Shown: one piece after another, positions 11,223-25,900 of the stretch | Numbering within the stretch: position 1 is the first letter of the stretch | Layout: each line of letters begins with the position of its first letter | Assembly (NCBI RefSeq): GCF_910592395.1 | Contig: NC_088312.1 | Location: 23,753,292 to 23,817,291 of the forward strand | Source of the DNA: Lineus longissimus | Taxonomy: Eukaryota > Nemertea > Pilidiophora > Heteronemertea > Lineidae | DNA length: 64,000 nt | Direction: 5' to 3' | Position numbers and translations under genes: made by a program | The notes under the pieces: model-generated | The model's input: the letters and a program-made list of their open reading frames with translations, nothing else | Databases searched by the model: none | Told to the model about the DNA's origin: nothing

Positions 11223-11812
11223 AGTCACCAGTTGTACAGACTTACGGTGAAGCTGAAAATTGCTACCATGTTATAATGATTTCCACATATGCGAGCTACT
11301 TTTGATTTGCTGAAACTCGCCAGTAATATGGTTTCATATTCCTTACATAATCACTTTTTCCTACAGAAGATCATTGAAAAGCAATGATTAAATCACATGG
11401 AGCCCAGACATTCATAACAACATCGACCAAGTGAATGTAGACCTCATTAGAAAGAAATGTTTATATCACCAAGACGCCATTAACACCAAGCATTTCAAAC
11501 AACCTCTAATGAAAACATGAACTGAAGTTCTTATATAGCAACTCTGAAAGTGCTCAATACATTTATTCCCCAACTTGATCCAGAAACATTGCTGTAGAAA
11601 CCAGGACTACTTACTAATCAGGCACAGGAACACTCTTATTAACACTACTTAATGTTTACAGGAATATTTGGCATGTTTGACACATCAAAATCACAACTAA
11701 AACTGATTACAGGTAACAAAAGAGAACAACTTGTTCCCACACAATGAAGAAAACACCACGATTACTTTACTAGTAACGACTACTTTATGTAGGAACCAAT
11801 GAACCTTTGTGT
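11223..11812. other. Intergenic, nothing recognised
   Basis: AT-rich unique sequence without exon-like or element-like structure. Confidence 0.35.
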
Positions 11813-12140
11813 GCTCTGGTACAAACTGTACAGATGGGTTGTGCAGGTCGCTCTGGTACAAACTGTACAGATGGGTTGTGCAGGTCGCTCTGGTACAAAC
11901 TGTACAGATGCGTTGTGTAGGTCGCTCTGGTACAAACTGTACAGATGCGTTGTGTAGGTCGCTCTGGTACAAACTGTACAGATGCGTTGTGTAGGTCGCT
12001 CTGGTACAAACTACAGATGCGTTGTGTAGGTCGCTCTGGTACAAACTGTACAGATGCGTTGTGCAGGTCGCTCTGGTACAAACTGTACAGATGCGTTGTG
12101 TAGGTCGCTCTGGTACAAACAACAGATGCGTTGTGTAGGT
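11813..12140. repeat. 37-bp minisatellite, about 9 copies
   Basis: The unit gctctggtacaaactgtaca plus gatgcgttgtgtaggtc repeats every 37 bp from 11813. Variants include gatgggttgtgcag in the first copies and three short units that have lost a few bases (caaactacag, caaacaacag). Confidence 0.92.
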
Positions 12141-12408
12141 TATAATGTTCCTTGGCAACTTTGAGGCGTTTTCTTGGAATGAAATGAAATATTGGATTTT
12201 GACATCATCTTGCCCTTTCTTTGTATAAAACTGCCAATCTTATTTCAGTTTGTTTTTGTCAAAGAATCACAGATTTTAATTGAATTTATTGCTTTTTAAA
12301 CAGTAATAAATACTGAAGAAGACATGATTAACACAAAAAAGGCTAGAACTTGTTGCCATGAAAATCTACTATTTCCACCGAGGAACTGAAATAAAAAACA
12401 ATTCAATG

Positions 12409-12632
12409 TATCAATGTGCACAGCGCACCAATGTGCACAGCGCATCAATGTGCACAGCGCATCAATGTGCACAGCGCATCAAGGTGCACAGCGCATCAAG
12501 GTGCACAGCGCATCAAGGTGCACAGCGCATCAAGGTGCACAGCGCATCAATGTGCACAGCGCATCAATGTGCACAGCGCATCAATGTGCACAGCGCATCA
12601 ATGTGCACAGCACATCAATGTGCACAGCGCAC
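12409..12632. repeat. 17-bp minisatellite, about 13 copies
   Basis: The unit tgtgcacagcgcatcaa repeats at 17-bp steps; a block of four central copies has 'ggtgcac' instead of 'tgtgcac'. The period is not a multiple of three, so three frames on the plus strand run open through it by chance. Confidence 0.92.
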
Positions 12633-13954
12633 AGAACTTTTACTGCTCCTTTCATTCGGATTTGTGCATTCTGATCCCCAGGCTGCAACCAAACCAAATT
12701 ATTTTCAATTGTTTAACGGTTCATAAGATCTAACAGAAATAAATAGCCTCATGCAGAGATAAAACAGATTTATGCAAAACATGTTCAAATGCTTTTCTTG
12801 AACATGTAATTTATACGTAAGATTATAATACAAAACAAATGTGCAATTACAAGTACACGTATGACACAGCCATTATAGGAAACTGACTCATGGCTTTGGC
12901 CCCAAGCCTTCCTTAAATAGGTGAATTTGTTATTTTTCACCCTAGTATATATCGACTTCTTTCCAATAAATAATTGTCTTTTACCAACTAAACTGGATGC
13001 CTAACTTATGATCAAAAGCACATTTATGTTGATGACAGAACCAAACACTTGCACGCCATTACAGGTTTTCCAACTCGAATGATTTTCAGGGAGCCGAGAT
13101 GACGTTTATTGAATACCTAAAACCATTTGCAATCTCTTACAGCAAAAGAATCCAATTTCAAAACATTTTGCACCCAAAAATAAGCGACAATAAAAAATAT
13201 AGATGAGACAAGCAATTTGCTGCCCTGACCACCATTTGACAGTGTCATATGGAACTCATTCCAAGTAAAAGACTGCAGCCAAAAGTTTATTTACATTTTG
13301 ATTGTAGGAAAGTTAATAGATGTAAATCAAATAAATATACAAGATGACCGGTTTATTTACAGAAGTGAAGGTGTTTTGAGGGTAATTTATTACTGAGTTT
13401 TCTTTGAAACTTAACGAACCGCATTCCCAGACACAAAAATAAGGCATAGAGAGTCTGTGACATACAGAGGACTTCTCTCCCTGACTACACGCTATATATT
13501 TACAAATGTCCTTGTCAACTCAAGATAAGGTCAAGCTCAGCTTGTATTTTGGGAAATGTACCCCGACTTGACAATTACATGTTTATAAGAAAATTCACCC
13601 CAAACCAAATCGCTAAAAGCCTCAAGGCAGCACTCATAATGTCCGCCCCCCCCACACCCCATCACAGAATGCTCAGTTACCTGAGCATGTAACCTATCCT
13701 GTGACATCACAGGATCTGAGGCTTCAAGCGCTCCTCTCAAACAATGTGAAATGCAGTCTTTGACTAGATGTTGAGGCCCAAGCAGAAAGCTTCCTTAACA
13801 GAACTGCTCACTAGTGTTAATATGATTCATAGAGCATAGGCACCACAGAGACAACACCAACAATCAAACAAGAGAGGAATATTTCTCATTTGTTAACAAC
13901 TGAAAGCACAGCGTGAGCATACTAGTGGTTAGATGAATCAGTAATGCCGATGCT
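12633..13954. other. DOP1 3' UTR and downstream flank
   Basis: This lies after the DOP1 stop codon (minus strand). Canonical AATAAA hexamers on the minus strand occur at 13352-13357 and 13286-13291, about 600-670 bp past the stop, and are candidate poly(A) signals. No other gene was seen. Confidence 0.4.
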
Positions 13955-16900
13955 TTAGTTCTTTGGCACAGGATCAAGAAAGTCTCGCTCAATGATTTCC
14001 TCAACATAGTCTTTCCATGTCTTTGCCTTAGTTTCGTATAACGCGTCATTCGAAGCCAAATCGGTTATTTCTGGTGCTGACTTTGACTTGTGCATTGCCG
14101 ACATGCTTGGTCTTAGATCTGATTGGCTGCTGGCAGGGATGCTCTTTTCTGATAGGTCAGCCTGGTAGAGTGTGTTGAAGAAGCCGTGAAGGTCGTCGAG
14201 CGTCCTGATGTTTGAGACGGTCAACATGGGGTATCCCGTCGGTCGGTTAATGACAGGAGGATCATGTTCAACCTGGAGAGGAAGATATCGATAAAGACAT
14301 AAATATAAACACCCCCCCCCCCCCCCCGAGCCATGACATGTTAAGTGGTAGCTTTGATACCTCACAAACACTTGTTTGCCAAATTTGACAAGTAGAACTA
14401 CAACGTCCTCTAAACTGAACCTGAATGAACCATCCATGATAGAAAGAAGACCAACAGAAATGAGAAGGAGGTATGTAGCATGGCAGGCTGAACATCACTT
14501 ACCCTTTTATTGAGAAGGCGAGCGATCCTGATGCAGTGAGGGATGAATGACGGCTCCTCTGATTTCTTCCTCTTACCCTCATCGCTAGTGTCACCTATGA
14601 AAGCCCAACGGTACCTAATCGAAAATGACACAAAGGAAATTGAAAACATTGGCCATCAACGCATGAGAAAAGGGAACAGGTTTTAAAATCTGAATAAAGC
14701 AGTGGCTTGAAATAAGAGTTATACGGAACGTCGACTTTCACTCTCAAAAGGCAAGCCGAATCTACGAGACGAACTAGAGGCAGAGGAGTACTTACAACTG
14801 AAACTGTGGCAGTGCATCAGCTGGCATGACTAGAGCTAGGTCAAGGAGTTTACAGGCTGAGAGGTAGAGTTTCAACCAGGCCGGGTTGTTGTGGGCGTTT
14901 AAACCATTGTTGTAGGCCCAGCTTGCATCGAGGGCGGCGATACGCTGTAACTGCATCCTGAAATATGACAAGTCAGGGTCAGCTGGGGTGAAGTGAAATG
15001 GACAGAGGCATCACATACCTCAAATCATTTCTATACTAACTTTATAGCAGTGAACTAAACAACAGGTAAATCAATGTGATGGACCAGGGGAATTTCTTTT
15101 GAATACAATGGCATGACCATGCTCCCTCTTGAACTCAGCAATGCCCTTGAGTCAATTAATTCTTCCAATAACACTACCTATTGTTAACTTCACTACTTTG
15201 TTACCCTTTCCCAATCAGAAACCTAAAGAGTGTTTTCACGGTCAGCCATGTTGGAGGGAAGAACAATGATTTGTCAAGCCTGACTTAACTGAATCAAATG
15301 CTGTCACGGTCATTTGGGCTGGATTTCTTTTGTCTATCCCTCCAGCATGGCAGGTGATGACGTCACATAACCACTCTGTACTACCCAGGTAAGCAAGATT
15401 GTTTGAAAGAACTTCTTTCTCTGGTGATTATGTCCATGTCCAACACCTGCAAAGCTTGTTGTCACAATGTGCTACATTAGCTCTAAAGGCAGCCCAGTTT
15501 CAAACTGACCTTTGGGGATTCTCAGCTGGCCAGTCAAACCTGGACAGAACAAGTTGAACAATCAATGGTGATAGATTTCTGATATTCATACATATCAATA
15601 TGATCATATGAAGATAGAGATCACATACATGTATATTGTCTATTCAAATGAAATACATTCACATATGAGTGTAAGGAGTTAAATAATCATATAATTAGGA
15701 GAATCCACCGAAGAATGACATGTTTATGATGTGAAATAAACAATTTGAAAATAGAAACATCCAACTCTGCGAATGATAACACATACACATATTGTTGATA
15801 AATGAATTGAAACAGATGAAATAAATCAACACCTGAAGAAAGAAATGTTTATAGAGAAAAAATATCAGTAAAAATCAACGCAACCATCGAACCTCAAATA
15901 TTCTTGAAATCAAAAGAGAAATGGTATTCATTGATTCCACTGCAAATGACCTCCCAAAATTTCATACTATCCGGTTTCTAATATTCTCCTGTAGGACGGT
16001 CGGCTAACTATCTATGGGATGGAAGCTGGAAGCGAGGAATGGACGCTACAGCCTACTGTCGACACGCTGATCAAGAGGCATGACGCCTTCACGAACTGCT
16101 GCTCACAGGTCACATACAGAACAAGACCAATGCCACCGGGGACAAGACCAATGCCACCGGGGACAAGACCAATGCCACCGGGGACAAGACCAATGCCACC
16201 GGGGACAAGACCAATGCCACCGGGGACAAGACCAATGCCACCGGGGACAAGACCAATGCCACCGGGGACGACCAATGCCACCGGGGACAAGAGCAATGCC
16301 ACCGGGGACGACCAATGCCACCGGGGACGACCAATGCCACCGGGGACAAGACCAATGCCACCGGGGACAAGACCAATGCCACCGGGGACAAGACCAATGC
16401 CACCGGGGACAAGACCAATGCCACCGGGGACAAGACCAATGCCACCGGGGACAAGACCAATGCCACCGGGGACAAGACCAATGCCACCGGGGACAAGACC
16501 AATGCCACCGGGGACAAGACCAATGCCACCGGGGACAAGACCAATGCCACCGGGGACAAGACCAATGCCACCGGGGACAAGACCAATGCCACCGGGGACA
16601 AGACCAATGCCACCGGGGACAAGACCAATGCCACCGGGGACGCTGATTTACTGACATCGCCAGCGAATTTTTCTTGATTCAAAATCACGCGTCTGCAGCC
16701 AGCTCAAATGTAAGTCGTGCACACAACTCGATAAGAATTTCAAAGTAACTTTCAGACAATAAGAGGTTATGTTTTGGTCGCCGTCTTCCCATATGCTAAC
16801 AACTGGAGAGAGATGGAGAAACAAAGGGAGGGAAGTTGGCTCCAGAACTGAATGATTTCTCAGTTTCCTGCATGGTACCTGGTGTTGTCAGCTCTGCAGA

Positions 16901-19900
16901 TTCAGTCACAAGCAAGGACACTGGAATATGGTTTTAAACCTTCAACAACACGTATGCTTGTTTTAATATCTGGGCCTACTAGCAATCTTTACCCATACAC
17001 AAATGATATTGACATGTTCCTTGAATGGACTCAATTTAAAACAGCACAATGAAAAATAAATGCCATAACCAAATGATTGAATGAGAAATAAGAGGATTTG
17101 ATAACGACATTTAAATGTTACCTTGTCCTGGTGGAGTGGGTGGAGGAATTATAACATGGAGTTAAATCAATAATAGGACATTTCATTTCATTCGAAAAAT
17201 CATTTTGGCGAGGAAATATTGCATTATTTGCATTTTTGAAATAAAAGCATAGATTGGAGTTTGAAAGTAACAAAACCCTGGGTATTTCTGTAAGCAGTAG
17301 AAAACCTCAAGCACACAGTCGCACATATGAAAAAGATGTGAAACTTGAGAGTTTTTGGTTTGCATAGTGTCCTGAGAAAATAGAACTGTCAGCAGCATGC
17401 CTTCAGACAAGAGATGATCGGGTTTCTAGTAGTACGGGGAATTCTCTTCCAAGCTGAAAGGTTAGTTGAATTGGCACCTAAGCTGTCCTTGCACTGGGTT
17501 GAGGCCTAAACCGGAAGCTCCTCTGATTATGTAGGAGAGGTTCAATAGATTGGCTATACCAAAGTTCGAATGGGGAGGGGTTGTGTCAAGGGCGGGCCGA
17601 CATTTCACTGATAGAAGGTGGGCTTGCAGGGCTGGGCCAAGGAAGCCTGAGCACTCGCCAACTAATAAGGAGGGGGGGGTGGTCTGGGAAGGAGGCCTAA
17701 TCACTACCTGATTAAGTTCCACTGTCCTGGGACTCTAGATGTGTAAAAAAAATCAAAGATTTAGTAACGTGTGTTAAATTTGTTTCTAAATAAAGTAAAT
17801 GAGAAGTCTGAAGCTGTATTGTATTGTATGGAGAGAGATCAGTGGACCACTTCCCAAAACGTTTACTAGGTTTATCAATGTTGGCCATTTGAGCGGAGAC
17901 GGAGAAATGGTGCTGACAATCTGAGCTCAAGATGTTGGCCATTTGAATGGACACCGAAAGATGGTGTTGGCCATTTGAGTGGACACCGATAGATGGTGTT
18001 GGCCATTTGAGTGGACACTGAAAAAGATGTTGTGGCCATTTGAGTCAACACCAAAAGTTGGCCATTTGAGTGAATATTAAAGGAGGCCTTCAACTGGCAA
18101 AGAGACTCTTCTGCACCAACAGATTTAACTCTTTGTTTGAATGGAAACATCTTATCTCTCAAATACAATGACAGCAGTGAATCAACGCGGCAGATTACAC
18201 ATTTCTACCTTTGGCCTTTTTGCTTCCCGATGGTCAAGCTTGAAGAGAACATTTTACAGCTAGCATTAATGTTTTCTACCCCCGTTTTCCAGAATGGACT
18301 TTTCTATTGCACTGACAAGAAGAGTCTATCAAAGGAAGCAGGGGTGAAAGCACACTCGGATGACTAAATCATGAGTTATCAAACATTGACAGACAATAAC
18401 AGTTGCTCTTAAACATGCCTTGTGCTCATGTCACCGGGCACTAACAAAGAATTCTCAGGACTAAAGGGCTTGCAAGGCTGCAATACTACTATTCAATCAC
18501 AACACTGGCATACTGTCAACATGAGCCAGCATAATACAGCTATTAGGCATTTGATCTATTCCTCCACCAACAATAGACCCACAAGTAGCACTAATACTAT
18601 GATGTTGTCACCTTTACACTAAAGGGATTAGACCACAGTGTTAAAGGGATTAGACCACAGTGTTTTCAGGTATTGTCCAAAGATAGGTGAGGTATTGTTT
18701 AGAGATAGGTGTGAACTGTTGTGACCAGGTAGAGTTCCAGCTAAAGCGACACAATAAGAGCCACCATCCACAGCCAACTGTAGATCATGCTCTGACAGAC
18801 AATAGGGGTGCCTGCTCAGTAACTTTGGTTCAAGTCCACAGCCAACTGTAGATCATGCTCTGACAGACAATAGGGGTGCCTGCTCAGTAACTTTGGTTCA
18901 AGTCCACAGTCCACTGTAGATCATGCTCTGACAGACAATAGGGGTGCCTGCTCAGTAACTTTGGTTCAAGTCCACAGCCCACTGTAGATCATGCTCTGAC
19001 AGACAATAGGGGTGCCTGCTCAGTAACTTTAGTTCAAGTCCACAGCCCACTGTAGATCATGCTCTGACAGACAATAGGGGTGCCTGCTCAGTAACTTTGG
19101 TTCAAGTCCACAGTCCACTGTAGATCATACTCTGACAGACAATAGGGGTGCCTGCTCAGTAACTTTGGTTCAAGTCCACAGCCAACTGTAGATCATACTC
19201 TGACAGACAATAGGGGTGCCTGCTCAGTAACTTTGGTTCAAGTCCACAGTCCACTGTAGATCATACTCTGACAGACAATAGGGGTGCCTGCTCAGTAACT
19301 TTGGTTCAAGTCCACAGTCCACTGTAGATCATACTCTGACAGACAATAGGGGTGCCTGCTCAGTAACTTTGGTTCAAGTCCACAGTCCACTGTAGATCAT
19401 ACTCTGACAGACAATAGGGGTGCCTGCTCAGTAACTTTGGTTCAAGTCCACAGTCCACTGTAGATCATACTCTGACAGACAATAGGGGTGCCTGCTCAGT
19501 AACTTTGGTTCAAGTCCACAGTCCACTGTAGATCATGCTCTGACAGACAATAGGGGTGCCTGCTCAGTAACTTTGGTTCAAGTCCACAGTCCACTGTAGA
19601 TCATGCTCTGACAGACAATAGGGGTGCCTGCTCAGTAACTTTGGTTCAAGTCCACAGCCAACTGTAGATCATACTCTGACAGACAATAGGGGTGCCTGCT
19701 CAGTAACTTTGGTTCAAGTCCACAGCCAACTGTAGATCATGCTCTGACAGACAATAGGGGTGCCTGCTCAGTAACTTTGGTTCAAGTCCACAGTCCACTG
19801 TAGATCATGCTCTGACAGACAATAGGGGTGCCTGCTCAGTAACTTTGGTTCAAGTCCACAGCCAACTGTAGATCATGCTCTGACAGACAATAGGGGTGCC

Positions 19901-22900
19901 TGCTCAGTAACTTTAGTTCAAGTCCACAGCCCACTGTAGATCATGCTCTGACAGACAATAGGGGTGCCTGCTCAGTAACTTTGGTTCAAGTCCACAGTCC
20001 ACTGTAGATCATACTCTGACAGACAATAGGGGTGCCTGCTCAGTAACTTTAGTTCAAGTCACAAACTTTCCATCCTCACAATCTATTGTTGAGTAAGAGC
20101 TCATGGGGGCAGGAAGACAGAAGAGGAGTTTCAGTTATGTCAGCAGCCTGAGAGTACCATGCAAAACTTTGCTCAAGGTTACCATAGGAAGGGATTGTCG
20201 TTCCTACTATGGCACTAAATAGACCACCACCAAGATGGGGAGGGGGGGTGATATATAGGGCCTAGTATCAATCCCACTTCCACCAGACAATGCACTATGC
20301 CTCTCCATCGGACAATGTGTTATTCCTTACCTCTCAGCTTCAGCAGAATATAGCACACTCGAACCAGATGACGATCTATTATTACAAGAGATATTAGCAC
20401 AGCATTAGCATCAAGGCCTACACTAGATTATCATAATGTGTTGTTAGTGACAGGGGATCACGTTTCTTGATCAGTCATGTACTGCATCTTGCTGTCCTCT
20501 ACTGACCCCTGTAGCTGTCTCTGCAGTTGGACTAAGCCCAGTCATAGGCCTATGGTTAGTCACAGTTAGCGACAGAACAGAGCCCGCCATAGAAGAAACT
20601 TACAATGTATGTACATCGATGTGTTCCACACGTTGACCATAACTACGGCGAGATAAAACAGGAAGTTCCGACAGTCAGTCGGTGAAATCTCGACACAACA
20701 AACAACACTATATATTCACAGGCTATATACTGTTAAAATGCTTTGTGAGTCTAAACTTGGTGTCTAATATAAAGTGCAGTGGAGACAGCCCAGCAAACCT
20801 CAGCAATGGGTTTTTCTCTTCCTATTAGGGAACTATTATAAGCAGTTGTTTAAAGCAGTGGTGCATCTCTCCTTGGAGAGATGAGACAGGTCACTGCTCA
20901 CTCGAACGACACTCTGTATAAAGCACAACCATCGCGAGACACAACAAACTCTTGCTGGTTTTGATTGGTTGGTGCCAGTGAACAGATGGTGGAGTTCCCC
21001 AATGGCACCATCAAAAACCAAACATATAACAATTATCTTGGATGGTCAACGCCTGAGACATGTTTCCGTGACTGAGGTTTGCCATCTGTCAGACCTGCAC
21101 GTGTTTAAGGTTAAGCATGGTGAGCAGAAGGGCGATCACTAGCATGCCAGCTAGTGGCCAAAGGACTACTTACTTGCAGTCTTCTCCGTCGGGGGACATC
21201 TCTTGCTCGATCTGGAGGAACACATGCACCTGTTGAGAAGACAAACACAATCAAGTCACTTATTCAAATCAACAAAACCACCCACTTACAAGCACTGTTC
21301 AGGGACTCACAAGCTCGGATGACCTTGAACATGGGGAAGGAGACTTTGGTCATAATTAGTGAGCTCAGCACCCACAAACTAATGGATACTACACAGAAGA
21401 CTTCCACTGCGGATCACCTTTTTATAACCAATTCACTTCTCGATGCTAGCTACAACACAAACCCAGAAGTCCAGACTGTTGATTCATGCACCGGATCTTA
21501 AAGTTAAGATATCTCACAATGAGATCACACACAACTTACCAATTCAGTGATGATTGTTGGCCAGAGTGATGTGAGATGCTGTGGTGAGATCCTTAGAGTG
21601 AGGACCCGGAAGCAGAGGAAGACCTGAGCTTGGATACCAGGCACCTGGGGTAACTTGAGGCTGTCTGCGAGACGCTCTGTAACAGGAACAAACGATACCA
21701 TGATACAGATGAACCTGTTTTCACGAATTATACAAGTCTCCTAAGTTGTGAACTATACAAGAGTCCAAAGGGCTGGCATTGTGAACTATACAAGAGTCTC
21801 TAATCCTGAGCTATACAAGAGTGTGGCTTTCTTACCTTGTATTTCGGGCATGTATCGCTGATACTGGTCAGTCTCACTACAGAATATCACGAACGAGAGC
21901 TTCTTGAGGAGCTGAGCCCGCTGCTCGAACTCAGCCTCTCTGTTGCTGAAGAGATGAAGGGAGCCGCTCTGTGCCGTCGTCACACGTGCTGGAGGAGAGA
22001 GAGGTCCCGTCAGATTATAGAAGATTTCTACACGCGACTTTTACAACGATGCAGTGAGAGCCTTGCAAGGCCCAGCCAAGGGAGCAGCACTGGCATGTCA
22101 CCCCACTTGAGTGGATTCAATGAATAATGGCTCCAAACCATAAGGTATTTGTAACTAAGTGCTAAAACAATGCTCTGATGCTCGACTCATCATCCTCTCA
22201 AATACTATTTATAGACAACGAAATCACCAAAACTAATTCCAAATAAGACCAAGTCATGACCAAAACTTCATCTGACTTACTCATGAGGTCCTTGAACGTG
22301 GTCTTATCATGAGTCATTAAGTTGTCAATAATTGTGCGCCAGAATCCGATACACGTGAGATTCATGCGGAAGAAGCTCACGTCCATGAGCAGGTCAAACG
22401 CTTCCTTCTTCCACGCCTTCCTCGTGTACTGGTAGCCACTCAAGCTCGCAAGGATCTGGGAGCACGCGCGGAAACTAGGCAGGTTCTTGGTGCTGCAAAT
22501 ATGGAGTTTACAATTCTTAAACTGTTTTCTCAACTGCTTCCCTACACTTGCCCAATATTTCCGTCCGGTGGGTCATTGCATAGATTGATTAAAAGCCGGT
22601 CTCATGAAGTCATGACGCGAAACACGAGAATGCATGGCATCGCATCATTACTGCTAAAAAGGCAGTTGTGCTACCGAATATCTGGTCGATCGAGTCGTGA
22701 GGTCTCCAGCTGTAGACATGGGGTATGGCAAGGCTGGTTCTGACTCGGGCGGAAGGGTGATGGTAAAGGTAATGACTTTTCTACTCACGTGTGATGCTTG
22801 AGATAAGGGAAGACATTATACATGATGGCCGTGGTCAGGAATGGGACCACCTTCTCTTTCTCATCACTGCCGTAGACGACATCAAGCAGGGGAGCAGTCA

Positions 22901-25900
22901 GCTCAGCCAGGAGGACCAGGGCATGCACGCTGTATTGAGCGTTGGTCATTATCGTCTTGGCATCAGACATCTTGGTGCTCGACTCAGGGGCTTGTTCTCC
23001 CACTAAAAATCAACGAAAAAATGAGAATCGTTGAGGCGGGGAGCACGTGGAACATCAGGCGGGAGAACCTATGAAATGGAGTCTGAAATGCAGACTTTGG
23101 AAGAGATTGTGAAACCAAGGGTCTGGTGAGGCCTCCTTTGTTCCATCTTGGATCTGAAACCAGTCTGTACAAAACCAATTCAAACCAATCTAATTGAGCT
23201 AAGTACCATCGCCTGAATACTTACACTCTGTTTCATCTTCATGGTCATCCATGTGCATATGAAGCTCATGGAGGTCCGTCTGCAGACTGGACTTGACCGC
23301 CAGGTTACGTCTGAACCATGTCGTCTGCTCGAGTGAGGAGCCAGCAATGACACTGCACGCTTCCAGAAGTTTCTGAGTGATCTCCTGAAAATCACACATA
23401 CCATCAGATGAAATAACCAGTATATATTTTGTTGAAGAGGCCCAATCTCGCAGCCAGTCTCTCAAGCGAGATCATATTATGTCATAGATCTATACACAAC
23501 TTGACCTCAGCCAAGGTACGAGTGTCTGCTGAAGGCTTTGATGAATTTGCTCCTTTTTTCTGAATCAGGTCAATTGTGTCATACAACCATTATTTTCCAT
23601 GGGTGGACGGAACCAAAGACTTTTTTAATCAAAGGATTAATGATGCAATATTGGGTTTGTATTTTTTTACCAATAAGAGTGGTTCACGTGAGGTCATCAC
23701 CTGCCATGCTGGAGGGACAGACCACCTAAGAAAGCAAGCCCAGCTGACCATGACAGCATTTGATTCAATTAACTCAGGTGTTCTGTCCTCCGACATGGCT
23801 GACCATCAAAACACTCCGTAGGTTTGAAGTAACAATGAGACAATGAACAGAACGTCCACCAATTCAATAATTTTCAGAATTGACCTTAATTCTTATCTTT
23901 TGTTTTGGATCAAAATCTACTACAATAAAGACATGAATTGATGAAGATAAAGACTGCATGAAATGGATTAGTTGAAAACTAAACCTGTCATTATTACAGT
24001 TACAGACGCAGACACGTTATTTACACAAGAGAAAAAGGATGTGTTAAAGTTGTTGACATTTGCAGCCACACTGTGGAGTGTTGAAAGCATATCATATAAT
24101 GCATGCATTATGGTATTGAAAGACATATGTAAGAGATGAATTACAAAGCAAAGCATACTGAAATGTTTGGTTAAAATTTACTATCCCCGGTCAATGACGT
24201 AGTTAGATCGCCTTCAATGATGAATCCATTGAACAGTGGCACTTACTTCATCAATTGATGAACTTTATTGGGCCGCAATCGGGGGGGGGGATTGTAAATT
24301 CGTTCCAAATATTCAAGCCAACACAACTCTGAGCTGTTGGCAATCAGTAGTCTACGGCATGAACTTGTTGAACAGTCAACATGTTCTGGTTCTGATAGTT
24401 TAATTCGCAGTCCTCCGGAGGGAAGTTTAATGCGATTGGGACTCAGATGTCTTCAACCCACAGTCTGATGAGATACATTCATTACCTAGTAGGAGTATGT
24501 CAGTCATTTTCACACAAGCATATTAGTATTCGACTGTGAACCTGTATACAAGTGTTACAGTATATTTACATCCACTCAGCACATTCGGTCAATAAGACAT
24601 GGCCACAGTATTAGTCATGCACCATGCTTCCTCAAATCAGAATCATAAACCCACAAAAGTGTGCTGCCATGTTTCAATTGGAATACAATGAGCATGTCCA
24701 ACTTTCCAAAGCTTGAAGTGACACAATCACAACTGTGTAACTGCACTACAAGTTTTGAATGGGAGCTTGGGAAGGCTAATGAAGGCCTGGATGCACACAA
24801 GTTTCCAGAACTTGAACATTGTCCACATGATCATGACCAGTAGTCTCAGCATGGGTGAACACTGCCTAAAGAAACATGATGCATGGAGAACAGAGGTTAT
24901 GATTTCTTGTTATCTCAGCTGATAACTGTGTATAAAAGCTTGAGCAAACCTTGAACTTTTCTGTTGGAATCACGTGAACCTTGGGGGGAAAACATTGATG
25001 AAATTGATCATTTGGAAAAAGTGGTTTGACAGAGTGCTGGGTTCATAAATCACTTGGCCCAAGTCTGAAATTGAAACTGACTGCAAGCGCAAGCGTTAGC
25101 TAAGAGTGCAAGAGATATTTAGCTCCCAATAACAAACCCACATGAAGCCATCTTCTCAGAGTAAGACACTCACTGCTCACAACTTAACAGGCACAAAGCT
25201 ATGGTGAGACTGAAGTGCAGCAGAGTCAAGGCAGTGGCCCCAATAAAAGATGGAGAAAAGTAGCTGTGATTCTAGTTTTTCAATTTGTGATGAATTTTGA
25301 TAGATAGAGGTGTATGATAGATTGTGTTTCAAGTGATGAGTGGCATTTTTTATGATGATGATAAACAAAGTTTGAGACCCAAGAATTGATGGCAGACTTG
25401 GGAAATCATAATGAATGCTATGTGCCATAGTTTTGAGTGTGATTCTTGTCTCACCTTGCACATGCTTTGAAGTGGCCAATGTCACGGTGCACAGTACTGT
25501 ACAGATAGTCCAGATGCAGATGTGGATGATCTGTGTGCAGATTAGCTGATCTGAGTGTGGATTAGGTTAATCCATGTGCAGATAAAGACAAGGCAATATA
25601 TCAATGCAGATGTAGCAGACAGGTGCTCTATGGGTGAGCGTGTGCATCATTTCCAGTCATGACACAATCATCTGACACCAGAATACGTTGTTTCAAATAC
25701 ATCACAGACAGACAGCGGAAGGAAAAAATTCTCTATGGCCCTTACTTTGTGATTAAGAATGTTAAAAACTCTCTGAAAAAGTTATGACAGCCTTATGAAT
25801 CAAATTGAAGTATTTGTGCAGAAGTTTAAAACTCATGAGATAGTAAACTGAATAATATCATGCGTTATAGACAAAAAAATACAAATTATTAGACAAGACA

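Noticed and set aside
15357-15364. CRE octamer TGACGTCA in DOP1 intron 21
   Set aside because: Deep in an intron without other regulatory context; one chance octamer is expected at this scale.
16012-16688. Open frames with TRPMPPG, NATGDKT and SCPRWHW-type repeats
   Set aside because: A 21-bp repeat in a DOP1 intron keeps all six frames open; a real gene would not use every frame.
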